Assembly (NCBI RefSeq): GCF_003025555.1
Contig: NZ_PYMH01000008.1
Coordinates: 181,771 to 245,770, forward strand
DNA from: Photobacterium lutimaris
GTDB taxonomy: Bacteria > Pseudomonadota > Gammaproteobacteria > Enterobacterales > Vibrionaceae
Direction of reading: 5' to 3'
Length of the DNA: 64,000 nucleotides
The notes under the pieces were generated by a model. It made no database searches and had not been told where the DNA came from. It worked only from the letters and a program-made list of their open reading frames with translations. The first letter of the stretch is position 1. The number at the start of each line of letters is the position of its first letter. Position numbers and translations under genes: made by a program. This document shows positions 37,682-47,059 of the stretch, one piece after another.

Positions 37682-39652
37682 CTATCCGGTGTTTTTTCCA
37701 AACAATTTCCGTGAGTTATTATCTTGGCCAACATCTTGTTCGGCTGACACTTCAGGCGAAAAGTAGCGACCTTGACCACCATTAACGCCTAGTTGTTTGA
37801 GAACTTGCCACTCTTTGGCATTTTCAACACCAACCGCAATGACCTTAACATCAGAATCGGCACAGGCACCCAACATACTCCTGACGAATAGCTGGTTTTC
37901 TTGGCGAAGATTTATTTCGCGCACCAAGCTACGGTGCAATTTAATGTAATCAGCGCGGATATCCTTGATGTAGTGAGTACTGACAATCGTACGACCGGCC
38001 TGATCGACCACCAGCTGACAACCAAGTCCCACCAACATCCGGGTGACCGGACGCATGGCATCAAGGTGTTTAACCAATCCCCCTTCGGGAATTTCAAACG
38101 ACAACCGGTTGAGTACCGTACGCGGGGTCTGCAGCATCTCATCCCGCAGCCATTTGACAAAGCTCTTCTCCAGTAAGGCTTCAACGCTGAGGTTGACAGA
38201 AATGGATTCAGTCACCGGTTCACTCTTGAGCATATGCAATGCTTTAGTCACCACGGATTTATCCATCCGAGCATTGAACCCCACTTGTTCGACAGCACTC
38301 AGAAAACGTGAGGCTTTGATCAGCATACCGTTCTCATCACGGATACGGGACAGCAGTTCACGGTGCAGCGGGCTGCCATCAACTAACTGTACCGGTTGCT
38401 GGTACAGTATCGGGCCACCGCTATTGAATATCGCATCCAGCAAGGTACGCCAGCGAACACTGCCGCGAGCATCTTCAAACTGCTGATCCTTTTTAAAGGC
38501 ATACCAACTGTTGGTTCCCTGCAGCTGGGCACTGCGCAGAGCCATATCCGCTTCATCCATGATCCGGCCACGACGTTCACCGCTGGCGCAGAAAGTCACC
38601 CCGATATGGCACCAGTTATCTGGCTCCAGCGGCACTGGCGGTGACAGCCGGTCCAACGCATTCATCAACGCATTGCTGAACTGTTTGACCTCTTTCACCG
38701 ACTGCTGGGGGAGCAAAATAGCAAACTCAGCATCGAAATAGCGTGACAATACCGTATCCGGGTAACGCTGGATCAGGTTCGACAAGATCCCCCCGACATC
38801 CTGAACCAGTTCATCGGCCTCAGCCTTGCCCTTGTCGGCCAGCAGCTCCTCCCAGTCGGTGATCCGGATAAGAATAACCGCCCCGTGGGTTTCCTGATCT
38901 TGCAACATCGATTGCAACCGGCTATCGAACAGCACCCGGTTCGCCGCCCCTGTCAGCTGATCGAGGAAAGTATGGGTACGGATAAAGGTATCGAACCGAC
39001 TTCGCTCCTGACGGGCATCCTTGAGCTCGGCGATCATTTTATCTAGCGCAAGGCTCGCCGTTGCCGGCCACTCCCTTTCATCGCCCACTTCGTTCTCTTC
39101 GACCCGCCCGGCCAATATCAACCTGCCGCGCTGCTCAAGCCGTTCCGAGCCTTCCAGCTGGCGACGTAGCCAGTCCATGCCCCAGACCAGCCCCATGATG
39201 ATGATCGCGATCGCCAAGCTGATCGACGACATCGCCCCTATCGAATAGGTAAACTCGGTGTAAGGCGGGATCGACTTCATGGTGACCGTAAAGCCTGGAT
39301 TATGCTCGAGAGCGTAGCGACTTTCATGAAGGATGCTCGGATCGGAGAGCGGCTGCAGCCCTTGGAAGGAGTAAACAACGCCAGCGGTGCTGCCGACTTC
39401 TAGCTCAACCACATTACTGGCCTTGAGCAATTTCGGCAGCCAACGCGATATGGCCTGCGACCCTTGAGGATCCGCCAACTCCTGGTCGATAACGCCCACA
39501 ACACCATCAAGATAGTGAGTGAGATAGTCCTGCCCTAACTTACGAAAACTCACCGCTCCGCCGATAAAAATGACGAAAATGGCACAAATCACAATTAACG
39601 TAACAAAGGCAACCAGACGGTTGGTTAAGCGCATCCCTGAAGCTTTTCTCAT
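37682..39652 (-). CDS. csrD: CsrD (MshH), degenerate GGDEF/EAL regulator
   Basis: CsrD directs RNase E to the CsrB-type small RNAs and so raises free CsrA. The 656 residues show two membrane segments (about 12-34 and 138-160) around a periplasmic domain, a HAMP-like linker, a GGDEF-like domain in which the active motif reads YFDAEF, and an EAL-like domain where the EAL position reads REL. Both enzyme sites are lost, as in known CsrD, so it should neither make nor break cyclic di-GMP. It lies between the MSHA operon and the accessory block, on the same strand as msh. Confidence 0.93.
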   Translation of the reverse strand: MRKASGMRLTNRLVAFVTLIVICAIFVIFIGGAVSFRKLGQDYLTHYLDGVVGVIDQELADPQGSQAISRWLPKLLKASNVVELEVGSTAGVVYSFQGLQPLSDPSILHESRYALEHNPGFTVTMKSIPPYTEFTYSIGAMSSISLAIAIIIMGLVWGMDWLRRQLEGSERLEQRGRLILAGRVEENEVGDEREWPATASLALDKMIAELKDARQERSRFDTFIRTHTFLDQLTGAANRVLFDSRLQSMLQDQETHGAVILIRITDWEELLADKGKAEADELVQDVGGILSNLIQRYPDTVLSRYFDAEFAILLPQQSVKEVKQFSNALMNALDRLSPPVPLEPDNWCHIGVTFCASGERRGRIMDEADMALRSAQLQGTNSWYAFKKDQQFEDARGSVRWRTLLDAIFNSGGPILYQQPVQLVDGSPLHRELLSRIRDENGMLIKASRFLSAVEQVGFNARMDKSVVTKALHMLKSEPVTESISVNLSVEALLEKSFVKWLRDEMLQTPRTVLNRLSFEIPEGGLVKHLDAMRPVTRMLVGLGCQLVVDQAGRTIVSTHYIKDIRADYIKLHRSLVREINLRQENQLFVRSMLGACADSDVKVIAVGVENAKEWQVLKQLGVNGGQGRYFSPEVSAEQDVGQDNNSRKLFGKNTG

Positions 39653-39903
39653 AAGCAGCCAAAAAAAATCAATGAGTCAAACAGATACATCGCCATTTCA
39701 CATTTCTGCAAGGCGAAGCTACGGTGGTATATTGCAAGCAAAATACCATTCAATTAATCATACTGTCAGTGCTAAAGTCGACAAATTAACAATTTTGTAA
39801 AACCCGATAGGCACAGAAACAGTCTGAACCGAACATAAACTCATGGTAATGTAGGGAAAACGGCAATTTGGGCCCACCACCAGCGCGATAGGTTTTTTAC
39901 GAC

Positions 39904-40797
39904 ATGGATTGGATCACCTGTACCAAAAGCTTTGTCACCGTGGTCGACCAGGGCTCCCTCGCCCAGGCCGCTACCAAGCTCAATACGTCCAGCTCTGCCC
40001 TGTCCAAGCGGTTAGCTTGGCTGGAAAAGCAGTTGGGTGTGCAGTTACTCAAACGCACCACCCGCAGCCTCACCATGACCGACGCCGGCCGCCTTTTCTA
40101 TCAACGCAGTGCACGCTTGCTCGATGACTGGCATCAGATGCTGGCCGAAACCACTTCGACCTACGGTGAAGTCAGCGGGGTACTACGGATTGGTGCGCCG
40201 CTGGCCGTCGGCAGCCGTTTGCTGGTTAACTACTTGGCCGAATTTATTGAGGTCTACCCCAACATCCAGGTCGAACTCCATACCAACACTCCGGGCCAGC
40301 TGCCGGATCTCAACCTGGATGTGTTTATCAGCAGGGAGTTAACCGACTTCAACTCGTCGAGTTACATTGCGACCAAGCTGTTCAACTATAGCAATGGCTT
40401 CTACGCTTCTCCTTCGTACCTCGAAGGTAAGCCGCTGATTGAGAGCCCTGAGCAACTGACACAGCACAACTGCCTGATGTACGGCACCCACGGCCATGAA
40501 CAGGAGCACCTGTTCGAAAACGATATCCGGTTACGGCTCAAGGGCAATTTTACTACCCAGAACCCCGAGGCCCTGGTTGCGGCGGCCGTTGCGGGGATGG
40601 GGATCATCCTATCGGGTGAGAACACGGTCAAAAGAGAACTGCTCAAGGGCCTTTTGGTACCGGTATTGCCTGAGCTGAAACAGCCCGTCAATTCAGCCTA
40701 TGCCTATTACCCCAAACTTGACTACAACCATGTCAAAACCAAGCTGTTCATTGATTTCATCAAGGCCAAGTCCAACCCGGCTGAGGAAAATAGATAA
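39904..40797 (+). CDS. LysR-family transcriptional regulator
   Basis: A 297-residue LysR-type regulator: N-terminal winged helix-turn-helix (about 1-60, GSLAQAATKLNTSSSALSKRL) and a C-terminal substrate-binding domain (about 88-290). The sequence belongs to the large group with RTTRSLTMTDAG after the HTH. Target and ligand are not visible. LysR genes often regulate a divergent neighbour, but csrD, the divergent gene here, is an unlikely target. The next gene is the luxR-type gene on the same strand, 143 nt on. Confidence 0.9.
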   Translation: MDWITCTKSFVTVVDQGSLAQAATKLNTSSSALSKRLAWLEKQLGVQLLKRTTRSLTMTDAGRLFYQRSARLLDDWHQMLAETTSTYGEVSGVLRIGAPLAVGSRLLVNYLAEFIEVYPNIQVELHTNTPGQLPDLNLDVFISRELTDFNSSSYIATKLFNYSNGFYASPSYLEGKPLIESPEQLTQHNCLMYGTHGHEQEHLFENDIRLRLKGNFTTQNPEALVAAAVAGMGIILSGENTVKRELLKGLLVPVLPELKQPVNSAYAYYPKLDYNHVKTKLFIDFIKAKSNPAEENR

Positions 40798-40910
40798 ATG
40801 ACTTAGCTATCAATTACAACCGGCTGTGAAGTCACTCGAAAGGTATGGTTTTAAACCGACGGACCATTTACCAGACACCGGCACTCTCTTCTCTCAATGA
40901 GCTCTTGGCT

Positions 40911-40916
40911 TATAAT
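40911..40916 (+). promoter_or_regulatory. Candidate -10 element of the luxR-type gene
   Basis: A perfect TATAAT lies 24 nt before the ATG at 40941. No good -35 hexamer is found 16-18 nt further upstream, so this would be a weak or activated promoter. A perfect 11-bp palindrome GGTTTTAAACC lies at 40847-40857 and could be an operator. Confidence 0.4.
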
Positions 40917-40940
40917 TGGCGAAAGATCTAAAGAGACAGG

Positions 40941-41660
40941 ATGTCGACCATGCAGCAACAAATTAGAAAATCAGACATGCAAGCTATTCTAGATTTGAAT
41001 ATGGATCTTGTGCATGTCAACAAAGATGAAGAGTTCAATGCGATTTTTGATGCCATGAGCAAGGTGATCCCATTTGATAAGGCCACATTGATTCATGTCT
41101 CATCAGCACCGCAGTCCAGCCAATCCTTATCGGCATTTGGATTGAAGGTCGTTAGCAAAAACATCTCTCGTGATAAGCAAAAAGAGTTGGCTGCACCTGA
41201 GTACTTGCTCAACAACCAGGATCTCTACTACGCGATCAACCAACAAGAGCCATTTTGGCTGAGTCACTCCGGGGAATGTGATTTCGGGATCCTTGGCCAA
41301 AACAACCTTATTGCCTCTTTTTCCTCGCCAAACAGCAGCAACAATACGGTATTGACCCTCGACTGCAGCCATAACGAAGCTTCTGAGGTTTTTTCCAAAA
41401 TCGTCAAGTACCTGCTGCCCAGTTTCCATGAAGCGATCCGCCGCAGCCCCCATATCCTGGACGAACAGATCTCACCGCGGGAATACGATGTGCTGCAATG
41501 GATCAAGGAAGGAAAATCGACCTGGGAAATTAGCAAAATCCTGTCCATTTCCGAGCGAACCGTCAAATTCCATATCAAGAATCTGTGCCACAAACTCAAC
41601 GCAACCAACCGAACCCACGCCTTGGCAAAGGCTATCCAGTTCCGGTTGATCGACTACTAA
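40941..41660 (+). CDS. LuxR-family regulator with noncanonical sensor domain
   Basis: A 239-residue regulator. The C-terminal LuxR helix-turn-helix is textbook: ISPREYDVLQWIKEGKSTWE (177-196), then EISKILSISERTVKFHIKN (196-214), with Glu181 and Gly191 in the invariant positions. The N-terminal 165 residues have the size of an autoinducer-binding domain, but the Trp/Tyr/Asp/Pro set that holds acyl-homoserine lactones in LuxR and TraR is not recognisable, so the ligand is probably something else. It converges on the five-gene operon at 41715-47917, which has a lux-box-like site upstream. The start may be the fourth codon (40950). Confidence 0.85.
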   Translation: MSTMQQQIRKSDMQAILDLNMDLVHVNKDEEFNAIFDAMSKVIPFDKATLIHVSSAPQSSQSLSAFGLKVVSKNISRDKQKELAAPEYLLNNQDLYYAINQQEPFWLSHSGECDFGILGQNNLIASFSSPNSSNNTVLTLDCSHNEASEVFSKIVKYLLPSFHEAIRRSPHILDEQISPREYDVLQWIKEGKSTWEISKILSISERTVKFHIKNLCHKLNATNRTHALAKAIQFRLIDY

Positions 41661-41672
41661 GCACCTCAGCCA

Positions 41673-41697
41673 AGCGGGTTAACCAGGTCAACCCGCT
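41673..41697. terminator. Hairpin between the converging luxR-type and barrel genes
   Basis: AGCGGGTT (41673-41680) pairs with AACCCGCT (41690-41697) across a nine-base loop. It lies in the 54-nt gap between two converging stops, so it could end transcription from both sides, but there is no T tract. Confidence 0.45.
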
Positions 41698-41714
41698 CCC
41701 CCTTACTCCAGAAC

Positions 41715-42968
41715 TCAGAAGTAGTAACTGATCTTTGCCGTGATCTGGTTCTGATCTTGATAACCACCCAATAAGGTATGGTCATCATCCCCCCAAAACA
41801 GATCCAGCAGTGCGGAAAGCATAATGTTGTCCTGTAACCGGTATTCGGTTTTAAGTTCGACCAATCCCACTTCTGTATCAAAGTTATGCAATACCAAAGC
41901 ACTTAACATCAGATCATCACCAAGCAACCGATAATCCCCATAGAGCGACACCGCCAACTCTTGGGCTGGAAGCTGCAACGATGCCTCCGGGCCAGGGTCA
42001 ATAATCCACGTCTGATAGGCTTGTAGACTGAGGCTGTAAGATTGCTCCGCCAGATCAGCCCCCAGCAATATATGGCCGCGATGCCGCTCGACAAACCCAC
42101 TACCGTCAAAGCCTACTGCGTCATCCAACCACACCGCACTGTCATTGCGCAGGACCCATGCACCAACCGCTCGTGACAGTGAGATCCCAAGCACCGTCCT
42201 TCGCTGCCAACTGACTTCACGGCCGATCACCGGATCACCATTCCAGCCATAGTAACCATACAGCGCCATATCCGCCCAGTCGAAGCCACGGCTCAGCCTG
42301 ACTCCGGTAGACGAATCCACGAGGGAAAAGTCCGCCGGTTTGTCCTCTGGAAGCCCCTGCCATGTTTGATATACCCATTCCAAGTTCGGAGAAGCAAAGC
42401 GGCTCATCGATGGTGGCAACAGCGTCTCCTTGAATTCAGGGATCCATAGCCACTGCTGGGTCCAGTCATCACCGAACCATTCCAGATTGACCATGGCCAG
42501 CGACTGTTTGGCCAGCGAAAAATCATCAATATAATTGAGTAAGTAATACCGAACATCGAGCGGGTGGATAACATCGAGTACCCGGTAGTAATCGCCTTCT
42601 CCCCACGTTACTTGCTGGGTCCCCATGGTCAAGGCATAGGTCGGCCCCTCGTAGAGCCAATAGGCGTCCTTTAGTTCCCATTCATTACGAAGATCTTCTG
42701 CCGGTGTCCCCGCATATTCCGAGCGGCTGTATACGTGATCGTATACCCCCAGCCCCGCAAGCCTGAAGCCACCAGTGCTGCCTGTTTCCCACTGACCCGC
42801 TAATTGCAGCTGAGCCTTCTGCTCTTGCCATTCATGGCTGCTGGTACCATAACCAGACCGGATATCAAACTGCCCCTCCAGCCAAGCGTCACTGGCCCCT
42901 GCAGCGGCTGTCCACACAGCCGCAACAACCAACAAATATCGGCAAATCAACATGCTTTCCATACTCAT
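41715..42968 (-). CDS. Outer-membrane beta-barrel protein (DUF1302-like)
   Basis: A 417-residue exported protein: signal peptide (about 1-26), then alternating amphipathic strands ending in phenylalanine (ISYYF), the signature for BAM-dependent barrels. The segment YALTMGTQQVTWGEGDYYRV and the general pattern resemble DUF1302-type barrels that accompany RND lipid exporters. It overlaps the preceding LolA-like gene by 4 nt and is last in the operon. I infer an outer-membrane exit or docking protein for the exporter's cargo; no function is established. Confidence 0.75.
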   Translation of the reverse strand: MSMESMLICRYLLVVAAVWTAAAGASDAWLEGQFDIRSGYGTSSHEWQEQKAQLQLAGQWETGSTGGFRLAGLGVYDHVYSRSEYAGTPAEDLRNEWELKDAYWLYEGPTYALTMGTQQVTWGEGDYYRVLDVIHPLDVRYYLLNYIDDFSLAKQSLAMVNLEWFGDDWTQQWLWIPEFKETLLPPSMSRFASPNLEWVYQTWQGLPEDKPADFSLVDSSTGVRLSRGFDWADMALYGYYGWNGDPVIGREVSWQRRTVLGISLSRAVGAWVLRNDSAVWLDDAVGFDGSGFVERHRGHILLGADLAEQSYSLSLQAYQTWIIDPGPEASLQLPAQELAVSLYGDYRLLGDDLMLSALVLHNFDTEVGLVELKTEYRLQDNIMLSALLDLFWGDDDHTLLGGYQDQNQITAKISYYF

Positions 42969-43744
42969 AATGCGCGCTTGAGATTTTGCTGCTTGAAATG
43001 CTTGGCCGGTATTGTGGTGTCATACTCAATGTCATTAACCACCATCTTTGTTGTCCGGCCGGACTGGAGGTTATGGATAGTTTGTACCACCGCCGTCCAG
43101 TAACCCTGTAGCTGACTGACCTCGTCGACCTGCATGGTCTTGAGCTCACGCTCACGCTCGTCAAAGTAAACGGCCTTGACTACCATGTCGTAGTTCGGAT
43201 TCACCCAGAGAACTTTCTTGCTGTAGCCTGTCTTCTTGATCACCTCCTGTGACGCAGGCAAAGCTTCAATCTTATAAACCGTATCACCCTGCCAGGTCTC
43301 CGCGCCCAGCAGCTGATAGCTGAAATCCTCGACCCGTAGCCACTCGAGATCGGTATAACTGAACTCCGAGCCGACAAAACGACCACGCTTATTGGTTGCT
43401 GACAGCCGCTTAACTTTCTTCAACGCGGGAAGGTAGAGCCAAATATCATCCTCAGAAGATGCCTTTTCGGCATCACTCTTGAGCAAAATAGCCGTTCCTT
43501 TCACATCGAGTGGCTGCTGGATCAGCAGCCGTGTCTCGCGGACGTTGTCGCGATCCCTTTCGATGAATGCCACTTCACGCTGTCGCTCATTGCCGCGAGC
43601 ATCAGTCAACAACAAAGTGACAGAGGCGGTCCGCGATACCCCATCTTCGCGCCACTTCACATTCTCCATCAATGTGCTGGGATCGGCAGCCTGACTGGCG
43701 GCCGCAAACACACTGAACATCACAGCCATTATTGCCTTATTCAT
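42965..43744 (-). CDS. LolA-like periplasmic lipid-binding protein
   Basis: A 259-residue protein with a signal peptide (MNKAIMAVMFSVFAAASQA) and the 'outer membrane lipoprotein-sorting protein' fold related to LolA: long beta strands such as DDIWLYLPALKKVKRLSA and KRGRFVGSEFSYTDLEWL. Proteins of this family are commonly encoded beside MmpL-type RND transporters and are thought to carry a hydrophobic cargo through the periplasm. It lies 13 nt after the RND gene and overlaps the barrel gene by four bases. It is not the housekeeping LolA, which is shorter and sits beside ftsK. Confidence 0.82.
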   Translation of the reverse strand: MNKAIMAVMFSVFAAASQAADPSTLMENVKWREDGVSRTASVTLLLTDARGNERQREVAFIERDRDNVRETRLLIQQPLDVKGTAILLKSDAEKASSEDDIWLYLPALKKVKRLSATNKRGRFVGSEFSYTDLEWLRVEDFSYQLLGAETWQGDTVYKIEALPASQEVIKKTGYSKKVLWVNPNYDMVVKAVYFDERERELKTMQVDEVSQLQGYWTAVVQTIHNLQSGRTTKMVVNDIEYDTTIPAKHFKQQNLKRAL

Positions 43745-43757
43745 ACCTTCTCCCCCC

Positions 43758-46310
43758 TCAAGAAGCCGGAGCTTCTTCTGCCGGTGTCACTGGTGATGAC
43801 TTGGCACCAAACAGCAACAGCATGATTGATGGCAGCATCAACAGGGTAACCACAGCGGTCACCAGCATGGTCAGTGATACGAGGATCCCAAGATTAATCA
43901 GGGCTTGGTGGCTTGATAGGGCCAGTACCAAGAACCCACATCCCTGTACTAGGGTGTTGAAGACAATCGGAGGGTAAAGATGACTGAGAGTACGCTGCAA
44001 GGTCTCGGCAGAAACCGTCCCTTGTCGGCGGCAGCTGTTAATGAAATAAATGGCATAGTCCACCCCGATACCGATGGCAATCGGCGCAACGATCGCGGTG
44101 CCGACATCCAAGAACAGCCCGCTCCATCCCATGATGGCAAAATTGATGGTAACCGTCAGTAACAGAGGCACAATGCCAATGACGGCATAGATCAACGAAC
44201 GGAACAGTCCCAATAGCGCAAGGAAGACAAAGCCAAATGACAACAACAGGCTGGAGATCTGGCTGTAAATGATCTCATCCCGGGTCGCAATCAGTACCTC
44301 ACCAAACCCAGCCGGAGTCACTTTCACATCAGGTAACTGCTGCTCGATATACGGCACGATGGTACTTGAAATATTATCCATTACCGACGTTTTGTCAGAG
44401 CGAACAAAAACAATGATCCTTGCCTCGTTGGCAGCTTCGCTGACTACATTGAAAATTTCATCACCGTTGCTGTTTTCGTATAGGAACAGGTACTGGGCAT
44501 AGATATCCTCGGCCCCCTGTGGCAGGTGGTAAGCCGCGGGGTCATCACCATGAAGGGCCTTGTTCATCAATTTCATAAAAGCAGGTAGATCGTAAACATC
44601 ACCAACATATGGCAAGCTTTTCAGCTTATTCGAAGCCTGTTCCAAGCCTTCGACGGCAGCAGCCTGTTTGAAATAATCGGCTTGCTCTGCCGATACGATA
44701 AACTCAATCACACCACCACCCGCTAGGTGGTTCTTGAACACTTCATTATCCTGGTACACCTTGGTACTCGACGAGAAGTAGCCAATCATCTCATTATCTA
44801 TGGTGAGCCGGGTAACCCCGGCGGCGGACAACAGCAAGACAAGAGCAGCGCCAAACCAAATTCGGCGCGGATGGCGTACAACCAAATCCACATTGGCTTT
44901 GATCCAGTTGGTCATCAGCGGCGACTTCTGCAGATTGGCCGCTTTCTCCGGTTTTAACCAATATTGCAATGCCGGTAGCAGTACCATGGTGATCACGAAG
45001 GCATAACCAACCCCAACGGCAACAAAAATACCGAACTCCTGAATAAAACGGATCGGGGTGTAGGTCAGAGACAAAAAGCCGACCATAGTGGTGACGGATG
45101 TCATCAACATAGGCCTGAACAAGACACCCACTACCGCGGCAACCGGTCGGTTCTCTCCCCTTTGAGTCCGGGAGCGGTACTCAGACAAGAAGTGAATACT
45201 GTCCGCGACACCAATGGCGATCAGGAATACCGGGAGCATAGTGCTGACTATATTTTGCTGCACACCAAAAATGGCCATGGTCCCCATGGTCCAAATCACA
45301 CTGATCACAGCAACCAATACCGGCAACAGCATGTTCCTGACGTTACGGAACAAGACATAGAGCAGCAGCATAACGACAGCAAAAACAACAGGGAAGAAGG
45401 TGTTGCTGTCGTTTTCCATCGTGGCAGAAGTTTGGGCAAAAATAGCCGGAGGCCCGCCCAAATGATAACTATCACTGAACCCCTCTTGCTCGACTAAGGC
45501 CAAAATAGCATTGTAAACCCGGCGCATATTTGGCGCATCATCTTGAAGTATCGACAACTCAACCAAGGTGTTAATAACCTGCGGATTGTCGGAGAACAGG
45601 ATGTTCCTCAGCAATGGATTCGCATAGGCTTCTTCTTGCAGTGCTGTAATGCCAGCCTCGGTGTCCGGGATCTGGAACATCATAGGGTGAATATCCAGTT
45701 CATCCCCACTGGCAGTCACGCTTTCAATACGCACGATACTGCGGACCTTGTGGATCGGCGCGACCCGAGTCAGAAAATCGGTATACCCGGCCAGCTCTTC
45801 TGCCGTCATCAGGCCACCCAGCTCAAACTGTCTGCCCAATCGCTTGAGCTGACTGTAGTCAACAGCACTGAAAGGCGCAAAATGCTGCTCACCGCCAAGA
45901 TAACGGGTTAGCCTTGCTTTCAGTTCCTGTGCTTGATTGTTCAAGGTTCCCTGCTTTTCCAACTGCAGCAAGTAACTGTGTACTCTCTCCGCATCTGCCG
46001 CTACGGTCAGCGACAGCTGCTCCAATGCCAGAGTAAACCGGTGCAGCTCTGCCAGTGACAACGAATTGAAAATCGAAGGTTGCTCGGTCACCGTCGCTAC
46101 CATCAAGTTTTCACCACTCCCAGTGAAGGTTTCTTTAAGATGTTTGTCCGCTAACCGGCTTGGATGGGACGGATCTAGAAAATAGGGGGTTGCATTGATT
46201 CCTAGGTGTGTCGTCATATAAACCATGGTCAAGGTAATGATGACAACTCCGGCAACAAACAGCCGATAGCGCGCGGCTACCAACTGGCAGTAACGGGTCA
46301 AAATATCCAT
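43758..46310 (-). CDS. MmpL-type RND transporter
   Basis: An 850-residue inner-membrane RND protein with the two-fold pattern of one membrane helix, a large periplasmic loop and five helices, repeated (helices near 15-36, 310-440, 485-505 and 700-835). The proton-relay aspartates are in GVADSIHFLSEY (about residue 370) and IGVDYAIYFINS (about 750). This branch (MMPL, hydrophobe exporters) moves lipids or other hydrophobic products and acts without a classic membrane-fusion protein. It follows the acyltransferase by 26 nt and precedes the LolA-like carrier by 13 nt, so the cargo is probably an acylated product of this operon. Confidence 0.88.
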   Translation of the reverse strand: MDILTRYCQLVAARYRLFVAGVVIITLTMVYMTTHLGINATPYFLDPSHPSRLADKHLKETFTGSGENLMVATVTEQPSIFNSLSLAELHRFTLALEQLSLTVAADAERVHSYLLQLEKQGTLNNQAQELKARLTRYLGGEQHFAPFSAVDYSQLKRLGRQFELGGLMTAEELAGYTDFLTRVAPIHKVRSIVRIESVTASGDELDIHPMMFQIPDTEAGITALQEEAYANPLLRNILFSDNPQVINTLVELSILQDDAPNMRRVYNAILALVEQEGFSDSYHLGGPPAIFAQTSATMENDSNTFFPVVFAVVMLLLYVLFRNVRNMLLPVLVAVISVIWTMGTMAIFGVQQNIVSTMLPVFLIAIGVADSIHFLSEYRSRTQRGENRPVAAVVGVLFRPMLMTSVTTMVGFLSLTYTPIRFIQEFGIFVAVGVGYAFVITMVLLPALQYWLKPEKAANLQKSPLMTNWIKANVDLVVRHPRRIWFGAALVLLLSAAGVTRLTIDNEMIGYFSSSTKVYQDNEVFKNHLAGGGVIEFIVSAEQADYFKQAAAVEGLEQASNKLKSLPYVGDVYDLPAFMKLMNKALHGDDPAAYHLPQGAEDIYAQYLFLYENSNGDEIFNVVSEAANEARIIVFVRSDKTSVMDNISSTIVPYIEQQLPDVKVTPAGFGEVLIATRDEIIYSQISSLLLSFGFVFLALLGLFRSLIYAVIGIVPLLLTVTINFAIMGWSGLFLDVGTAIVAPIAIGIGVDYAIYFINSCRRQGTVSAETLQRTLSHLYPPIVFNTLVQGCGFLVLALSSHQALINLGILVSLTMLVTAVVTLLMLPSIMLLLFGAKSSPVTPAEEAPAS

Positions 46311-46336
46311 TTACTTATCTCTTCCTTTTATATTAT

Positions 46337-47059
46337 TCAGGCAACGTTTAAGGCAGGCTCTTTTTCTTTTTTCCCAATTTCAATTCTGTTTTCCCACAGA
46401 CCACGAGCATCCTTTATCCACCTCAAAGCTTGATGTGAATAATCATCAAAATTCATCATCAAAGCCTGCTCGTAATTAATGCTATAAAGTTTATAAAAAG
46501 TATCACTACAAACAGGTTTACAGCCTAACCGGGAAAATGTTCGGTCTGTTTTTGTTTTAATCGTTGCTGACAGGATAAATTGATTAATATTATTGTGATG
46601 GTGATAACTCAGCCAAGATGCAAGTAGATATTTTGCAACATGTGCAGAGTTATGGTTACCTCTTTTATCCGGACAAATAGTAAATGAGCAATCATAGGTA
46701 ATATCTTCACCAGCCACTTTAGCTTGCTCTATGAGTCTATTTACACTGTCTAAGGCTTCTTTGTTTTGGCTATTTTCCAAAATATCAACTGGTGGGAATT
46801 TCATCCCTCGCTCTTGGCAGTCACTGTAATTAATGACTTTAGCGCAGGCCAATGGATAGTATTCATCACCAGATTTTTCACACAGCAACAAATTGGTACA
46901 ATAATGATCATGTTGATCAACTGGCATGACATTATGACCATGAAAATCAAAGTATCCCTTTATTCTTAATGTTAACAGTGATCCAAAAATATTTTCTTCA
47001 GAGGTGTTGAGATCAGAGTAACTGACACAATTAAGAACAAACAGTTGGTAATTATCCAT
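46337..47059 (-). CDS. N-acyl amino acid synthase / autoinducer-synthase-like acyltransferase
   Basis: A 240-residue protein I place, with caution, in the GNAT-like group that contains FeeM N-acyl amino acid synthases and acyl-homoserine lactone synthases. Marks seen: Arg32 in LRIKGYFDF, the DQHD at 48-51 followed by a hydrophobic strand (NLLLCE), ACAKV at 71-75 as the central strand, a donor-binding segment (about 126-147) and the GNAT-like closing FSRLGCKPV at 175-183. It starts immediately after the stop of the ThiF-like gene (TAAATG). The gene is visibly AT-rich: 46441-46500 has 16 G+C in 60 bases. No cognate acyl carrier is nearby. Confidence 0.6.
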   Translation of the reverse strand: MDNYQLFVLNCVSYSDLNTSEENIFGSLLTLRIKGYFDFHGHNVMPVDQHDHYCTNLLLCEKSGDEYYPLACAKVINYSDCQERGMKFPPVDILENSQNKEALDSVNRLIEQAKVAGEDITYDCSFTICPDKRGNHNSAHVAKYLLASWLSYHHHNNINQFILSATIKTKTDRTFSRLGCKPVCSDTFYKLYSINYEQALMMNFDDYSHQALRWIKDARGLWENRIEIGKKEKEPALNVA

